NCBI GenBank assembly: GCA_028583685.1
Contig: JAMXIF010000003.1
Location: 80,830,541-80,894,540 of the forward strand
From: Petaurus breviceps papuanus
Taxonomy: Eukaryota; Chordata; Mammalia; Diprotodontia; Petauridae
Direction: 5' to 3'
Length of the DNA stretch: 64,000 nucleotides
The notes beneath the pieces were generated by a model. The model was not told where the DNA came from. It was given only the letters and a program-made list of their open reading frames with translations, and searched no databases. Position 1 is the first letter of the stretch. Every line of letters begins with the position of its first letter. The position numbers and the translations under genes are program-made. Below are positions 1 to 10,985 of the stretch, piece after piece.

Positions 1-1396
1 TTTGTCATCAACTCTCTCTCTTTCTTGTTCCACATACTCCTTTCTAATGACATCCTTCATGCCCTTGTCCTGCACAATTACCCACTGATAATCCACAGCT
101 GTGCCTCTGATTACCCTTGAGGAGAACTACAACTTTGATTTTTGGAGAATGTAGTGTTCCATGACTCACAGGCATTAAGCATCACTAGAAGAATATTGAT
201 GTGAAAAAGATGGGTCTTTGTTTCAGGGAGAAAGTCAGAGTCATTAAAAAGCACCACATTTGGACAATTACATGATTCTTTTAACCATTCCAAACTCTGT
301 GAGTCAAGGTCATTCCTTTTCACTTCTATGTTCTCCCAGTGATTCTATGTGTTTGTGAGTCTTAGAAGACAAAAATCTCAGAAGACAAAAAAAAAAAGGA
401 ATTAAAGTTGCAAGGGACCTGCAAAGCAATGCATAGATCCATGTTGGCCTAAGTCCCCTATAGCATATGTTGACCACTTATGACCTGGGCTCAGCCTATC
501 AACACATTTTCTCAGGCTCAAAATGATTATATTCCAAGCTTCAAAACCTAGATAGAGCATAATCCAGGCAGTTTGTTTGTTTGTTTTTCTTCTAAGGGGC
601 CTTTGTGCTAGGGAACAGCTTGGGAAACCACTAAGGAACTTTCTAAATGAAATTCAACCCTCTATATTGATTTCAAGTTTGGAGCCTGATTTGCCCAGAC
701 CCTGAGCTAGTCACCTAATCTATGATTTGCCCACTTGCTGCATTTTTTTAAATATATGTACTGGTATACTAACTCAATGAACTGGCTATCCAACCACATA
801 AAATAATTTGGACAATAGGCATTTTTTGAGCATTAAGTTTTCCTGAATGGCACCTCAGGCCGATATCCTTTGAATAGTCATGGATCTTATTGAAGAGGCC
901 CTATATTCTACTGAGGCTTGATAGAATCAGCACAATATCCTCTATATACAGGAGTAACTGGAGTGTGCATCATCTATAGGGCTTTGTTTTTTCCATTTGG
1001 AGCTGGTGCAAGGCATCTGCCAATGACAACAATGGTGATAACTATTGGCCAATACTCTGCTCCATGTTATAAGCCATACTTGATAACAATATTTGGAGGA
1101 TCAGTGAATGGATTTATTTCTGTTGTTGTTTATTTTTTTAATCAGGGAATCTCATATAATCTTAATATATACATGCGAGATTTCTTGCATGTACTTACAT
1201 TTTGTTGCAATGAGTCAATGCAATTTTTTACAATTAACAAACAATAAACCCAGGCAGTCTAATAACCTCCGAACCTCTCAGTCAGTTGTAGATTCTATTG
1301 ATGTGATTTGTTTTAGATAATCATTTGTGAAAGGGTGCCTGTTCTCTTTCTATATTCTCATTGAGGATAACCCTTTTGTGCAACTAGTGTACTATG
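1..1396 (-). mobile_element. RTE-type LINE, 3' half of reverse transcriptase ORF (degraded)
   Basis: Read on the minus strand, broken frames match RTE/BovB reverse transcriptases. From high to low coordinates they run: an EQAGF-like block (EREQAPFHK) near 1340-1360, a YIEDIVLI block near 930-960 in place of the usual FADDIVLI, a GLFNKIHDYSKDIGL block just after it, and an IELVYQYIYL block near 760-790 in place of the usual IELVDxYxYLG. The left edge of the window still reads like the RTE C-terminal part (DVIRKEYVEQERER). Many stops and shifts interrupt it, so it is an old dead copy. The element continues to the right beyond two SINE insertions. The family match is from remembered RTE motifs, not a search. 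Confidence 0.6.
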
Positions 1397-1467
1397 GTGG
1401 CTTTGGAGTCAGAGGACCTGGGTTTGAAATTCCTCCTCTGCTGTTTACCACCTGCGTGACTTGGCAC
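1397..1467 (+). mobile_element. SINE fragment (MIR/CORE-like head)
   Basis: The segment has the motif order ggagtcagaggacctgggtt and a short gcgtgacttgg, typical of a MIR/CORE-SINE 5' half. It is cut short by the next SINE and sits inside the RTE copy. Confidence 0.55.
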
Positions 1468-1682
1468 AAGCCTGGAGTCAGGAAGACCTGCGTCCAAATC
1501 TGACCTCAGACACTAGCTGTGTGACCCTGGGCAAGTCACCTAATCTCTGTATGCCTTAATCTACCAGAGAAGGAAATGGCAAACCACTCTAATATCTTTG
1601 CCAAGAAAACCCCATGGATAGCACTGCTATGCTAGGTACGTTCCATGGGGTTACAAAGAGTCAGACGTGACTGAACAACAAG
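1468..1682 (+). mobile_element. Marsupial CORE-SINE with 3' tail (THER1-like)
   Basis: It shows a ggagtcaggaagacctg head, then gtgtgaccctgggcaagtca, then the long 3' part with aaatggcaaaccactc, tttgccaagaaaacccc and a gactgaacaaca end. The same 3' part occurs at 17383-17625 (reversed), 36084-36318 (reversed) and 63236-63474. It interrupts the minus-strand RTE reading frame, so it inserted after the RTE. Confidence 0.75.
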
Positions 1683-2425
1683 CTCTAAGCTTATGATTCT
1701 ATGTGCAATCATTTTCATAAAGACTTCATAAAGATGAGAGAATAGGTATATGGGTGAATAGTTACTGATGCTCAATGGATCATCTCATTCATATAATCTG
1801 TGAAGGATTCTTTTACTAGCTTTCCCTTCATGATGCAAGCCATCCATCAGGATTTTCGAGATCATGTGACCTCTGGCACAGATTACTACTCTATCTGCCT
1901 GATCCCACCATACTTTCCACTTTTGTCTTCCTAAGAGCCATTCCTACTTTTTTAAAAATGGCACATTGGATATTGAAGTATTTAGTATCCCAATGCTGAG
2001 GTTTCTCTTTAATTTATGGTGAAAATAAATCATTACAAATGCATTGGCAGTACTGTTGCAAATCTTTTCTATTTCTTTTCTTCCTCCTGCCAGTCAAATT
2101 ACTGGATTACGCCCAGACATCTGACTCAGATATGATTCCCATATTGCTAATAGTCATTTCTCTTTGTTGAGATATAACCAGTTTCACATTGTTTAAAGTC
2201 ATTCAGAGCTCTCCATGTTTAGTCCCTTCTGCTTCTCTTATAGAAGAAAATAGCCATCATATAAAAGCACAAGCCCTTTTTTACACTCTCCACTTTACCA
2301 CTTCAGTCTCTTTCACTTCTAAACCTGAGATTGTATAACTCATTTTTTTCATCATCTACCCCCACTGTTCAATGGCACATTGAAGTCCTGCAATATTGAA
2401 GTATATGTTGATTTGGAAGGTCTTC
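1683..2425 (-). mobile_element. RTE-type LINE, upstream part (continuation)
   Basis: On the minus strand, 1683-1770 reads HLYEVFMKMIAHRI, which matches the RTE block that normally comes just before EQAGF. The SINE at 1468-1682 separates the two blocks, so both sides are one old element. The stretch beyond about 1800 is probably the linker or endonuclease part, but I see no clear motif there. Confidence 0.45.
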
Positions 2426-2429
2426 AATT

Positions 2430-3140
2430 CAGCAAGTATTTAGGTGCTTGCTATTCACAAGGCACTGTGCTCGGTACTAGAGATATAAAACCAAAAGCTA
2501 AGTAGTCTCTGCCATTGAATAGTTTACATTTTCCTGGAGGGACACATTAGGCAGCCAGGCATAGCACAAGGAAAACTGAGAAACTACAGAACACTGACAA
2601 TGAGGGGCATCAGGAAATTTTCACCAAGTAGATGACACCTGAATTTAGCATTGACAGAAGAGCATTTTGATAGCCAGAAGAAAGTGAAGGGAGAATCCAA
2701 GCATTTCAGTCATGGGCAATGACACAGGGAATTGCGTGAATAAAAGAAGAGGGGGATAGAGCATAATGTTCAAGAGTAACTTATAGGAGATTTTGTGTTC
2801 CGCTCACTAGTGGTCTTCTTGGAAAGGCTGGTTGACCATTCATCAGGTATTTTGCAGAGAAAATATTTGTTCAGCTATGGATTGAACCAGATTGCTGCTC
2901 TTCAGATATATTTTTTCCAAATTTTAGTTCCTGTTGAGGCTAATAAATGCCAGGCTAAGGAGTTTATTTTTTAGGCAATGAGAAGCTACTGGTGATTTTT
3001 TAAAAAGGGAGTGACATGGCCAGACCTCTGCCTTTTGAATAGTATTTTGGCAGCTGTGTGAAGAATGGACTGGAGGAGGAAAAACTGGTAACAAAGAGAC
3101 CAATTAAGAGTTAATTATAATAATCCAACCAAGACACAAT
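2430..3140 (-). mobile_element. L2 LINE, antisense
   Basis: It begins with the reverse complement of the L2 3' end (ggcactgtgctcggtactag, then gatataaaac). It continues with antisense RT C-terminal sequence: gagtgacatggccagacctc near 3010 and ttggcagctgtgtgaagaatgg near 3050 (split motif). The same series occurs at 31185-32920 and 48690-49500. The middle (2570-2900) is poorly matched and may hold another insertion. Confidence 0.6.
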
Positions 3141-4739
3141 GAGGGTTTGAATTATAGTGGTGACTGTGTTAAGTGGAGAAAGTTCAGGTGCAAAACAATT
3201 TGTGGAGGAAGAATCAGTAAGACTTTTGTTAAGTTCTTCATTGAATTTCTCAACTTCTACAACAGATGTTGACACATGAGTTGTAATCATGTTCATGGTG
3301 GTTTCTCGCTTACGCTCATTAAAGCCCTAAGAGAAAAGATGACCAACGTTCCCTGGAATGACATTTCTTTTCTTTCCTTTGGGTACATAATGAAACCAAT
3401 GCTGCTAACTTCCTTATATTTCAAAGAAAGAAATATGCACCATCCTATTTATCTACAAATTCTGTCTATCTTCCACCTTTGCTTATTGTGACAATATCAA
3501 CATAGATGTAGTTAATATTAAGTTAACTGATGGATCAAAGGTCTAAAATTTAGGTTTCACCACAGTTAAGCACATTTTTTTAACTGCATTTTTAGCTGCC
3601 ACAACTACCCCCCCCCCATGCCTAATTCTTTTTTTTTTTTATTGTGAAAGGAGAATAAGGCCATACAGAGATTGAAAGCCATTTTTTGGATTCATGGATT
3701 TCCATAGCCAATGGACATATCACTTAGTGAATAATATACTACTCATGAGTCTCTCCATTCTTAGCTAGTATGGTCCTTGGACCAAAGGCTCAGTTTATTC
3801 CTAGAATCCTATTCAAATAATTTTCAGCAGGTTAGAGGCTACCAGACTGACACTTTAGTAGACATGGTGAGAGTCCAAGTTCATCTCCATGACTCAACTA
3901 GGTATCTGAATAGAACTTTTGGAAAACAAATGCACATAAGAAATGGACATCCTTTGAAGGATTTGAAAACAAGTGAGTAACCTTTACATTGTAGAGATTA
4001 CCCTGGCATCAAAGTGAAATTAGGCACCAACTCTTTTAAAGGTTTAGTTTTGATTTTATAAGAGAAGGTATGCAGAGTCTTACTAGGGAAGAGTTGTAAC
4101 CTTTGTAGTCAAAGACATGTTAACCTCAAAGGATCCTAGTAGTAGTAATAATTTAGGTCATGAAATATATAACATACTTATTAGATTTACCAGGCATAAC
4201 AAGTTAGATGGATTAATAGTAAAATTCTAAGAAAGGACTGTGTCTTTATTCACATGGTTATTTGAGTATAGATTCTTACCACTTATTTGATGCTTAAATG
4301 GAAGTTTGAAAAGGCAATGAAAAAAATAGGATGATGTTCAATAAAGACAAGTTCAAGGAATTTCATAAAGGGAAGAAAATGGTACACAAGTATAATATAT
4401 ATATATATGTACATATATATTACACAAAATGATATGCTAGTACAATATGGATTAGCATTGGTGGAAAGGGATCTCGTGAGCATAGCCTAATATTAGCCTA
4501 ACTAGGAATCATAGTGAAAAAGCAGTCTATTGAATTAACATGACCTGATTAAAAGAAGCATTGACAGGTTATGTTGCTACAGCAAATGTTAGTCAAGCTT
4601 TTATATAGGTATTTTAATTAACTAGGAAACATAATAGAAAGATGGCATGTAAAGATTTAGAAGAACACACATAAAAAAAACAGTAAAAATTTTTAAAAAA
4701 GAACTCCTCATGAGGAAAGACTAATAGAACTGCATTCAT
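3141..4739. other. Unassigned sequence with short low-complexity tracts
   Basis: No gene, SINE or LINE motif was recognised. There are C- and T-runs at 3610-3641 and a short TA tract at 4395-4425. The ORFs here are short and show no family features. Confidence 0.5.
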
Positions 4740-5042
4740 TTAAAATATAAACAAAAAGAGTTTTTTACAACTTTGAGCAAATTTTATTTGACTATTATAA
4801 ATACCCAAATCAACTATAAAGGACATAAGAAGGAAGACATTATCTGCATCCAGAGGAAGAAATGATAAATAGAAATAGGTATAGAATGATGTTACATGTA
4901 TTACATATTTGTATATAATGGTAGTCCTCTCGAGGGTGGGGGAGGGGGAAAGGGCAAAAAAGAAATTTACATGATAACTCATATATGATCACCTTTTTTG
5001 TAATTATATTATGTTATGGAGATGCTTGTTTTATTCCATAAT
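4740..5042. mobile_element. Unnamed interspersed repeat, left part
   Basis: It contains ctgcatccagaggaagaaat, a tagaaataggtatagaatga motif and a gtgggggaggggg run. I associate these with a common marsupial repeat whose name I cannot fix. Its last 60 bases (about 4983-5042) recur at 7644-7706 on the far side of the L1. Confidence 0.4.
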
Positions 5043-7643
5043 TTTTTAAATTTAAATTTATTTATTTACTTTTAGTTTATAACATTCAGTTCAGTCATTC
5101 CCCAAAAGATGGGCATCCCCTTGATTTCCAATTCTTTGCCACCACAAAAAGAGCTGCTATAAATATTTTTGTACATATGGGTCTTCCTCCCACTTCTATG
5201 ATCTCTTTGGGATACAACCCAGGAAATGGTAATGCTGGGTCAAAGGGTATGCACTTATTTATAGCTCTTTGGGCATAGTTCCAGATTGCTCTCCAGAATG
5301 GTTGAATCAGTTCAAAACTCCTCCAACAATGCATTAGTGTTCCAATTTTTCCACATCCTCTCCAGCATTTATTATTTTCCTGTTTTGTCATCTTAGCCAA
5401 TCTGACAGATGAGATGTGGTACCTTAGAGTTGTTTTGATTTACTTTTCTCTAATCAATAATGATTTAGAGCATTTTTTCATATGCTTATAGATATCTTTA
5501 ATTTCCTCCTTTGAAAACTGCCTGTTCCTATCCTTTGACCATTTATCAATTGGGAAATGACTTGTATTCTTATAGATTTGACTCAGTTCTCTGTATATTT
5601 TAGAAACAAGGCCTTTATCAGAGACATTGGTTGTAAAAATTCTTTCCCAGTTTTCCACTTCTCTCTTAATCTTGGCTACATTAGCTTTATTTGTACAGAA
5701 ACGTTTCAATTTAATATAATCAAAACTATCCATTTTGCATTTCATAATGCTCTCTAACTCTTGATTGGTCATAAAATCTTTCTTCCCCATAAATCTGACA
5801 GATAAACTATTCCTTGCTCTCCCAGATTGCTTACAGTAGCCTACATACCTAGATTGTGCACCCATTTAGACTTTATTTTGATATACAGTGTAAGATATTG
5901 ATCTATGCCCAGTTTCTGTCATACTATTTTCCAGTTTTCCCAGCAGTTTTTGTCAAATAGTGAGTTCTTATCCCCAAAGCTGGGGTCTTTGGGTTTATCT
6001 ATAGTCATTGACTGCTGTGTCTCATATACCTAATCTATTCCACTGATCCACTATTCTATTCCTCAGCCAGTACCAAGTAGTTTTGATGACTACTGTTTTA
6101 TAATGCAGATTAAAATCTGGTTTGGCTAGGCCACCTTCCCTAGCATTTCTTTACATTAATTTCCTTGATATTCTGGACCTTTTATTCTTCCAAATGAATT
6201 TTGTCACTATTTTTTCTAGCTCTATAAAATATTTTTTGGTAGATTGATTGGCATGGCACTAAATATGTAATTTAATTTAGGTAAAATTTTCATTTTTATT
6301 GTATTAGCTCTTCCTAGCCACAAGCAACTGATGTTTTTCCAGTTAATTAGAACAGACTTTATTTGTGTGAAAAAAACATTTTGTAATTTTGTTCATATAG
6401 GTCCTGGATTTATTTTGGCAGGTAGATTTCCAAATATTTTATAAAGTTTACAGTAACTTCAAATGGAATTTCTCTTTGTATCTCTTGCTGTTGGATTTCA
6501 TTAGAAATATACAGGAATGCCGAGGATTTATGTGGGTTTATTTTATATCCTGCAACTTTGCCAAATTTATTTATTATCTCAAGTAAATTTTTACTTGATT
6601 CTCTAGGATTCTCTAAGTATATCATCATATCATCTGCAAAGAGTGATAGCTTAGTCTCTTCCTTGCCTAATTTGATTCCTTCAATTTCTTTTTCTTCTCA
6701 TTGCTACTGCTAACATTTCTAGTACCGAATTGAGTAAGAGGGTTGATAGTAGACATCCTTGTTTCACCCCTAATCTTATTGGAAATGCTTCTAGCTTATC
6801 CCCATTACATATAATACTTGCTGATGATTTTAGATAGATGTTACTTATAATTTTAAGGAACACTCCATTTATACCTATATTTTCTAGTGTTTATGATAGG
6901 AATTGGTATTGTATTTTGCCAAAAGCCTTTTCTGCATCTAGTGAGATAATCATGTGGTTTCTGCTAGTTTTGTTGTTAATATGATCAATTAACTGATAGT
7001 TTTCCTAATATTGAACCATCCTTGCATTCCTGGAATAAATCGTATCTGATCAAAGTGCATTATTCTCATGATAAGTTCCTGTAGTCTTTTTGCTAATATT
7101 TTGTTTAAAATTTTGGCATCTATATTCATGAAAGAAATTGTCCTATAATTTTCTTTCTCCATTTTGTCTCTTCTCAATTTAGGTAATAGTACCATGTTTG
7201 TGTCATAAAAAGAATTTGGTAGGACATCTTCTTCTCCAATTTTCCCAAATTGTTTGTAAAGTATTGGAATTAAGTGTTCTTTTTTTTTTTTGGCCAAAGG
7301 AAAGCAAAGTTTGTTAAAGATTCACCATAATGGGTAGACTCTTAAAGAGCCTTGGTATCTGTGATGCTTGTACAGGACAAGTGGGCCAGAATAATCTGAC
7401 ACAGAGTGAGTCAGTGCTAGATCGTTTTGTGGCCAAATTAAGTGTTCTTTAAATGTTTGATAGAATTAGCTAGTAAATCCATCTGGCCCTGGAGATTTTT
7501 TCCTAGGGAGTTCATTGATGGCTTGTTCAATTTCCTTTTCTGAGATGGCATGATTTAAGTAATTCACTTCCTCTCCAGTTAATCTGGGTAATTTATATTT
7601 GTAAATATTCATCCATTTCAGTAAGATTATCAAATTTATGAGC
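5043..7643 (-). mobile_element. L1 LINE, 5'-truncated ORF2 with 3'UTR deletion
   Basis: Minus-strand frames match L1 ORF2 from RT to C-terminus. They show KKSPGPDGF near 7470, [16 protein letters not shown] near 7100, [13 protein letters not shown] near 7010, KQGCLLS near 6760, [14 protein letters not shown] near 6520, NRQFSKEEIKDIYKHMKKCS near 5490, and ALPFPGLYPKE near 5210. Stops and shifts break the ORF, so it is inactive. The 3' end keeps only about 45 bases of the 3'UTR (5043-5087), then jumps to the end of ORF2. The complete 3'UTR seen at 13244-13790 implies about 0.5 kb is missing here. The 5' end is cut within ORF2, before the RT palm. A small retrocopy sits at 7282-7435. Near-identical 60-base direct repeats flank the whole element. 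Confidence 0.9.
7282..7435 (-). mobile_element. Unidentified poly(A) retrocopy inside the L1
   Basis: About 150 bases interrupt L1 ORF2. The insert starts on the + strand with a T run (the reverse of a poly(A) tail) and is flanked by the 14-base repeat aattaagtgttctt at 7268-7281 and 7436-7449. Both features mark an L1-driven insertion of a polyadenylated RNA read from the minus strand. No AATAAA lies before the tail. The body does not match the SINEs in this window, any small RNA I remember, or a protein fragment I recognise. Confidence 0.75.
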
Positions 7644-7760
7644 GTATACAATCATCTTTTTTTGTAATTATACTATGTTATGGAGATGCTTGTTTTATTC
7701 CATGAATTTAAAATAGTTTTTTTAACTTTTAAATTTAAAAAATAAAAAAGAAGGAAGAGA
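7644..7760. mobile_element. Unnamed interspersed repeat, right part, with duplicated 60-base flank
   Basis: Bases 7644-7706 repeat 4983-5042 with few differences, including atgttatggagatgcttgtt. It is the far side of the L1 target and ends in an A/T-rich tract. Confidence 0.5.
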
Positions 7761-8939
7761 ACCTAACAACATTCTACTATTATAGTATAGGAAACTCTGT
7801 GAATAGTAACATGAAGCTTTTCTTTTATTGTTGGGAGAACAAAGTAGAATAGGCTTAGTTTACACTTAAAGTCTGTACTCCTTGGTGCTCCTGCTCAGTT
7901 TGTAATGAATAGAATAAATTGCGTTTTGTAAATGTTGAGTCATTCTGGGTTTATACTCCACCTTGGTCAAGGGCAAAAGCACAGTCTCTCTTATTTCTTA
8001 AAATCTTCCCATGGAGCATCATATGATGATCTAAACAAAAGTGTTTTGTGCTAAATGACTATGAGTAGAAGATTGATGTCCATCCTTGGAAGGAGCTTCC
8101 GAACTGTGTTATAATGTTATCTTCTCTGGAGATTGTAACAAAAGGAGTCTACTGTTAGCAGGCAAGGGGGATGTATGCTGAGGTTCCTTTGAGACTTGAG
8201 AATCCATAAACACATTCACAGGGGTGTTGAGGAGGTGAGAACAATATTCTTCAAAGGTATCGTGATAATTCACAAGTTTGAATGCATCATTAGAGTTTGA
8301 ATTGACAACATCTTGGCAAACAGATATCCCTGGCCCTTTTCCCCAACAGGATTTACTCAGACCATGAAATAGTTTGTTTCTTCTTTTACAGTGAAATAAA
8401 TATATGAGACTACTTCAAACTGATGTACAGCCTTATAGGGGAAGGAAACCACTTTTAAAATAAGTGGTCTAAGCTTGCTTTATTGCAATTGTAAACTGAG
8501 TATCTTAGCAGTGAGAAACGCTATGGACTCTCAGAAGGGCTGTCAGTTAGTCTTGTAAATGATCATGTGAACTTTATAGCTCTTTTCATAGGTTTGCACC
8601 TTCTTGTCTCCTTATACACTAGAAAAACATTGTTAAGTGAGTCCTATCTATATAGACTGATGATTTCATTACAGATTTTTTTCCACTCAGTAAAAGTAGT
8701 TTAAAGGCCTCTAAGGTTAATGGCCAGAACTTGGGCTTAAATTCAGCAAACTGTTACAAATCATTTCCTACTCTTGGTGGCAGAAAAAAAAAGTTTGAGT
8801 GAAATTCTTTTAAAAGGGGGAGGGTGCTATTGGTTGATATCTACTACAAAATATTATAGACATTCCATAAATATTCACATAGTTGTTCAAAATGTCATTT
8901 GCTTTATATATAATTGCAAATTTAGTTCTAGAAGGATAT
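7761..8939. other. Unassigned, apparently unique sequence
   Basis: No repeat family or gene motif was recognised. There is a short A run at 8789-8796. Confidence 0.5.
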
Positions 8940-9062
8940 TAGAAGCCATTTAGTCTACCTTTTGACTTTATATATGATGAAACCGGGGCCTAGAAAGATA
9001 CGAAATGATTTCTCCATTATCCTACAGGTAATTAGCATCAGAGCTAAGATTTCAACCTTAAA
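8940..9062 (-). mobile_element. MIR-like fragment, antisense
   Basis: The order gatgaaaccggggcctagaa, then a cctacaggtaattagcatca-like stretch, then agagctaagatttcaa is the reverse of the MIR 3' half, well decayed. Confidence 0.45.
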
Positions 9063-9104
9063 TCTATTCCTTTTTCCCCTATACCCAGAAGTGCATATAT
9101 GCCA

Positions 9105-9262
9105 TTTTGCCATTCTCTCTCTTTGTCTCTCTCTCTGTCTCTCTTTCTCTGTTTCTCTGTCTCTCTTTCTGTCTCTGTCTCTCTGTGTCTCTCTTTCCCT
9201 TTCCTTCTCTCTCTCACACATACACACAATCACACAAACACATACATACATACACACGCAGA
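9105..9262. repeat. TC-rich then CA-rich microsatellite
   Basis: A (TC)n-like tract with interruptions covers 9114-9213, followed by CA/CATA repeats to 9260. It produces long Ser/Leu- or Arg/Glu-rich ORFs on both strands that are not genes. Confidence 0.95.
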
Positions 9263-9539
9263 AGTCTTATTTTGCTTTAGAGTCAAGTGAGTAGTTTGAC
9301 TTTCCAGGTATCGGTTGAATAAAGAGAAAAAGAAAGCATACATACATATACCTGTATGTATATATGTATGCATGTATGGATATAATTTTCTATTTTTCTG
9401 ATTTTAATTATGTTCTTATAGGATAAGGATAAGATTTGTACTATGATAGGGAACTTGAGAATGAAGAAATTCATTTTGCCAGTACAGGTCAATACCTTGC
9501 TTATAATATACAATCTTAAGAGAGTTGCCTAGAGCATAA

Positions 9540-9721
9540 AGAATATGTGTTCTGAGATCCATCAACACAGTCCTCCTTACTGTTCATCTTACCAGACATT
9601 AAATTTCTCAGCTCCATGCACTTTAACTGGATGTTCCCCATTCCTGGAATTCTCTTCCTCTTCATCTCCACCTCCTAGCTTCTCTGGTTTCCTTCAATTC
9701 TCAGCTAAAATCCTACCTTCT
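9540..9721 (+). mobile_element. L2 LINE, 3' region, left part
   Basis: The sequence has ccattcctggaattctcttc, cctagcttctctggtttcct and ctcagctaaaatcctacctt, which matches the L2 3' region in sense. It breaks at 9721 and resumes at 10630 beyond a HAL1-like insert. Confidence 0.75.
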
Positions 9722-10629
9722 GGAATATATATGTATACATACATATATATGTGTGTATAGGAGGGTATGTGTGTATAAATATATATGTGAGTGTGGGCAT
9801 ATGTATGTTCATGTATACATAGATAGAGGGCACAGGATGAATTAAATATGAAGGGAAGATAGCTTAAAAATAAAATTAATACATGAAAGAGGAATATATT
9901 GGGAGGAGAAAGGGAGAGATAGATTAAGATAAATTATCTCATATAAAAAAGGAAAGAGAACACTGTTACAATGGAGGGGAAGGGCAGGAAGGTGAAAGTG
10001 AATGGGACAACCTTACTCTCATTGAATTTGGCTTAAGGAGGGAATAACATACACATTCAATTGAGTATCTTACCCTACAGGATAATAGGGGGGTAAGGGG
10101 ATAAGAGGGGGGAAGATAGAAGGGAGGGCAGATTAGGGGAGAGGGTAGTTAGAAGCAAACACTTTTGAAAAGGGACAGGGTCAAAATAGAAAACAGAATA
10201 AGTGGAGGGCAGGATAGGATGGAGGGAAATATAGTTAGTCTTTCACAATATAACTACTATGGAAATGTTTTGCGTAACTACATATACAACCTGTGTTGAA
10301 TTGCTTGTCTTCTCAGTGGGGATGGGTGAGGAAGGAAGAAGGGAAAGACTCTGGAACTCAAAGTTTCAAAAAACAAATGTTAATGCATGTTACATGCAAC
10401 TGGGAAAGAAGATATATAGGCATTGGGGTATAGAAATCCAACTTGCCCTACTAGAAAGTTGGAGGAGAATGGGGGAGGATATAAGAGAGAACAAATTAGG
10501 AGCCTATTCAGTAGGCTCAGTATTTTGGGGTGGGGGTAGGGAAGAGACGGGGAGAAAAATTTGTAACTCAAAAGCTTGTGAAAATAAATGTTGAAAACTA
10601 AAAATAAATAAATAAATTGGGAAAAATAT
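9722..10629 (+). mobile_element. Half-L1 (HAL1-like) 3'UTR, 5'-truncated copy
   Basis: This 0.9 kb segment is collinear with the 3' part of the complete element at 39039-41961. It has the TA/TG tract, the tagatagagggcacaggat motif, ttggcttaaggagggaataa, tatggaaatgttttg, and the purine-rich end with A-rich tail. It has no ORF1. The flanks are 15-base repeats with one mismatch, aaaatcctaccttct at 9707-9721 and aaaatcttaccttct at 10630-10644. It therefore entered the L2 by target-primed insertion. Confidence 0.85.
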
Positions 10630-10876
10630 AAAATCTTACCTTCTCAAAAAAACTTTTCCAAGATCCCTCAATCTAATGTCTTCTTTCTGAGATTTATTCT
10701 GTCTTATCCTACATATATCTTATATGTACATCATCATTTGCATGTTGTCTCCTTCATTAGACTATGAGTTCCTTGATTTTGGAAAATGTTTTTGCTTTCT
10801 TTGCACTACCTGAACTTGGTATAGTACCTGAAACATAGTAAGTGTTTATAAGTGTTTGTTGACTGACTGACTGAGA
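10630..10876 (+). mobile_element. L2 LINE, 3' region, right part
   Basis: It continues the L2 at 9540-9721: ttagactatgagttccttga, then agtaagtgtttataagtgtt and the final gactgactgactg end typical of L2. Confidence 0.8.
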
Positions 10877-10985
10877 AGTGAATTGATTTACCTAGAATAA
10901 CTCAGGCAATATATGATGGAGATTAGAATTGAACCCAGGTCTCTGTGGATCCAAGGCTGGCTATCCATTATATAACACTGCATTT
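10877..10985 (-). mobile_element. MIR-like fragment, antisense
   Basis: It shows attgaacccaggtctctgtg followed by tgtggatccaaggctggct, a decayed reverse MIR 3' half. Confidence 0.4.

Noticed and set aside
918-1247. 109-codon plus-strand ORF with hydrophobic segments
   Set aside because: It is the opposite strand of the RTE reverse transcriptase region, so a chance antisense frame.
5440-5865. 141-codon minus-strand ORF as a possible host gene
   Set aside because: It matches L1 ORF2 C-terminal sequence (KRFCTNKANV, KHMKKCSKSLLIRE), so it belongs to the LINE.
8955-9294. Overlapping long ORFs on both strands rich in Ser/Leu or Arg/Glu
   Set aside because: They are produced by the TC/CA microsatellite at 9105-9262, with no start context or domain.
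10259-10594. 111-codon plus-strand ORF
   Set aside because: It lies in the half-L1 3'UTR and is repeated in broken form at 41574-41837.
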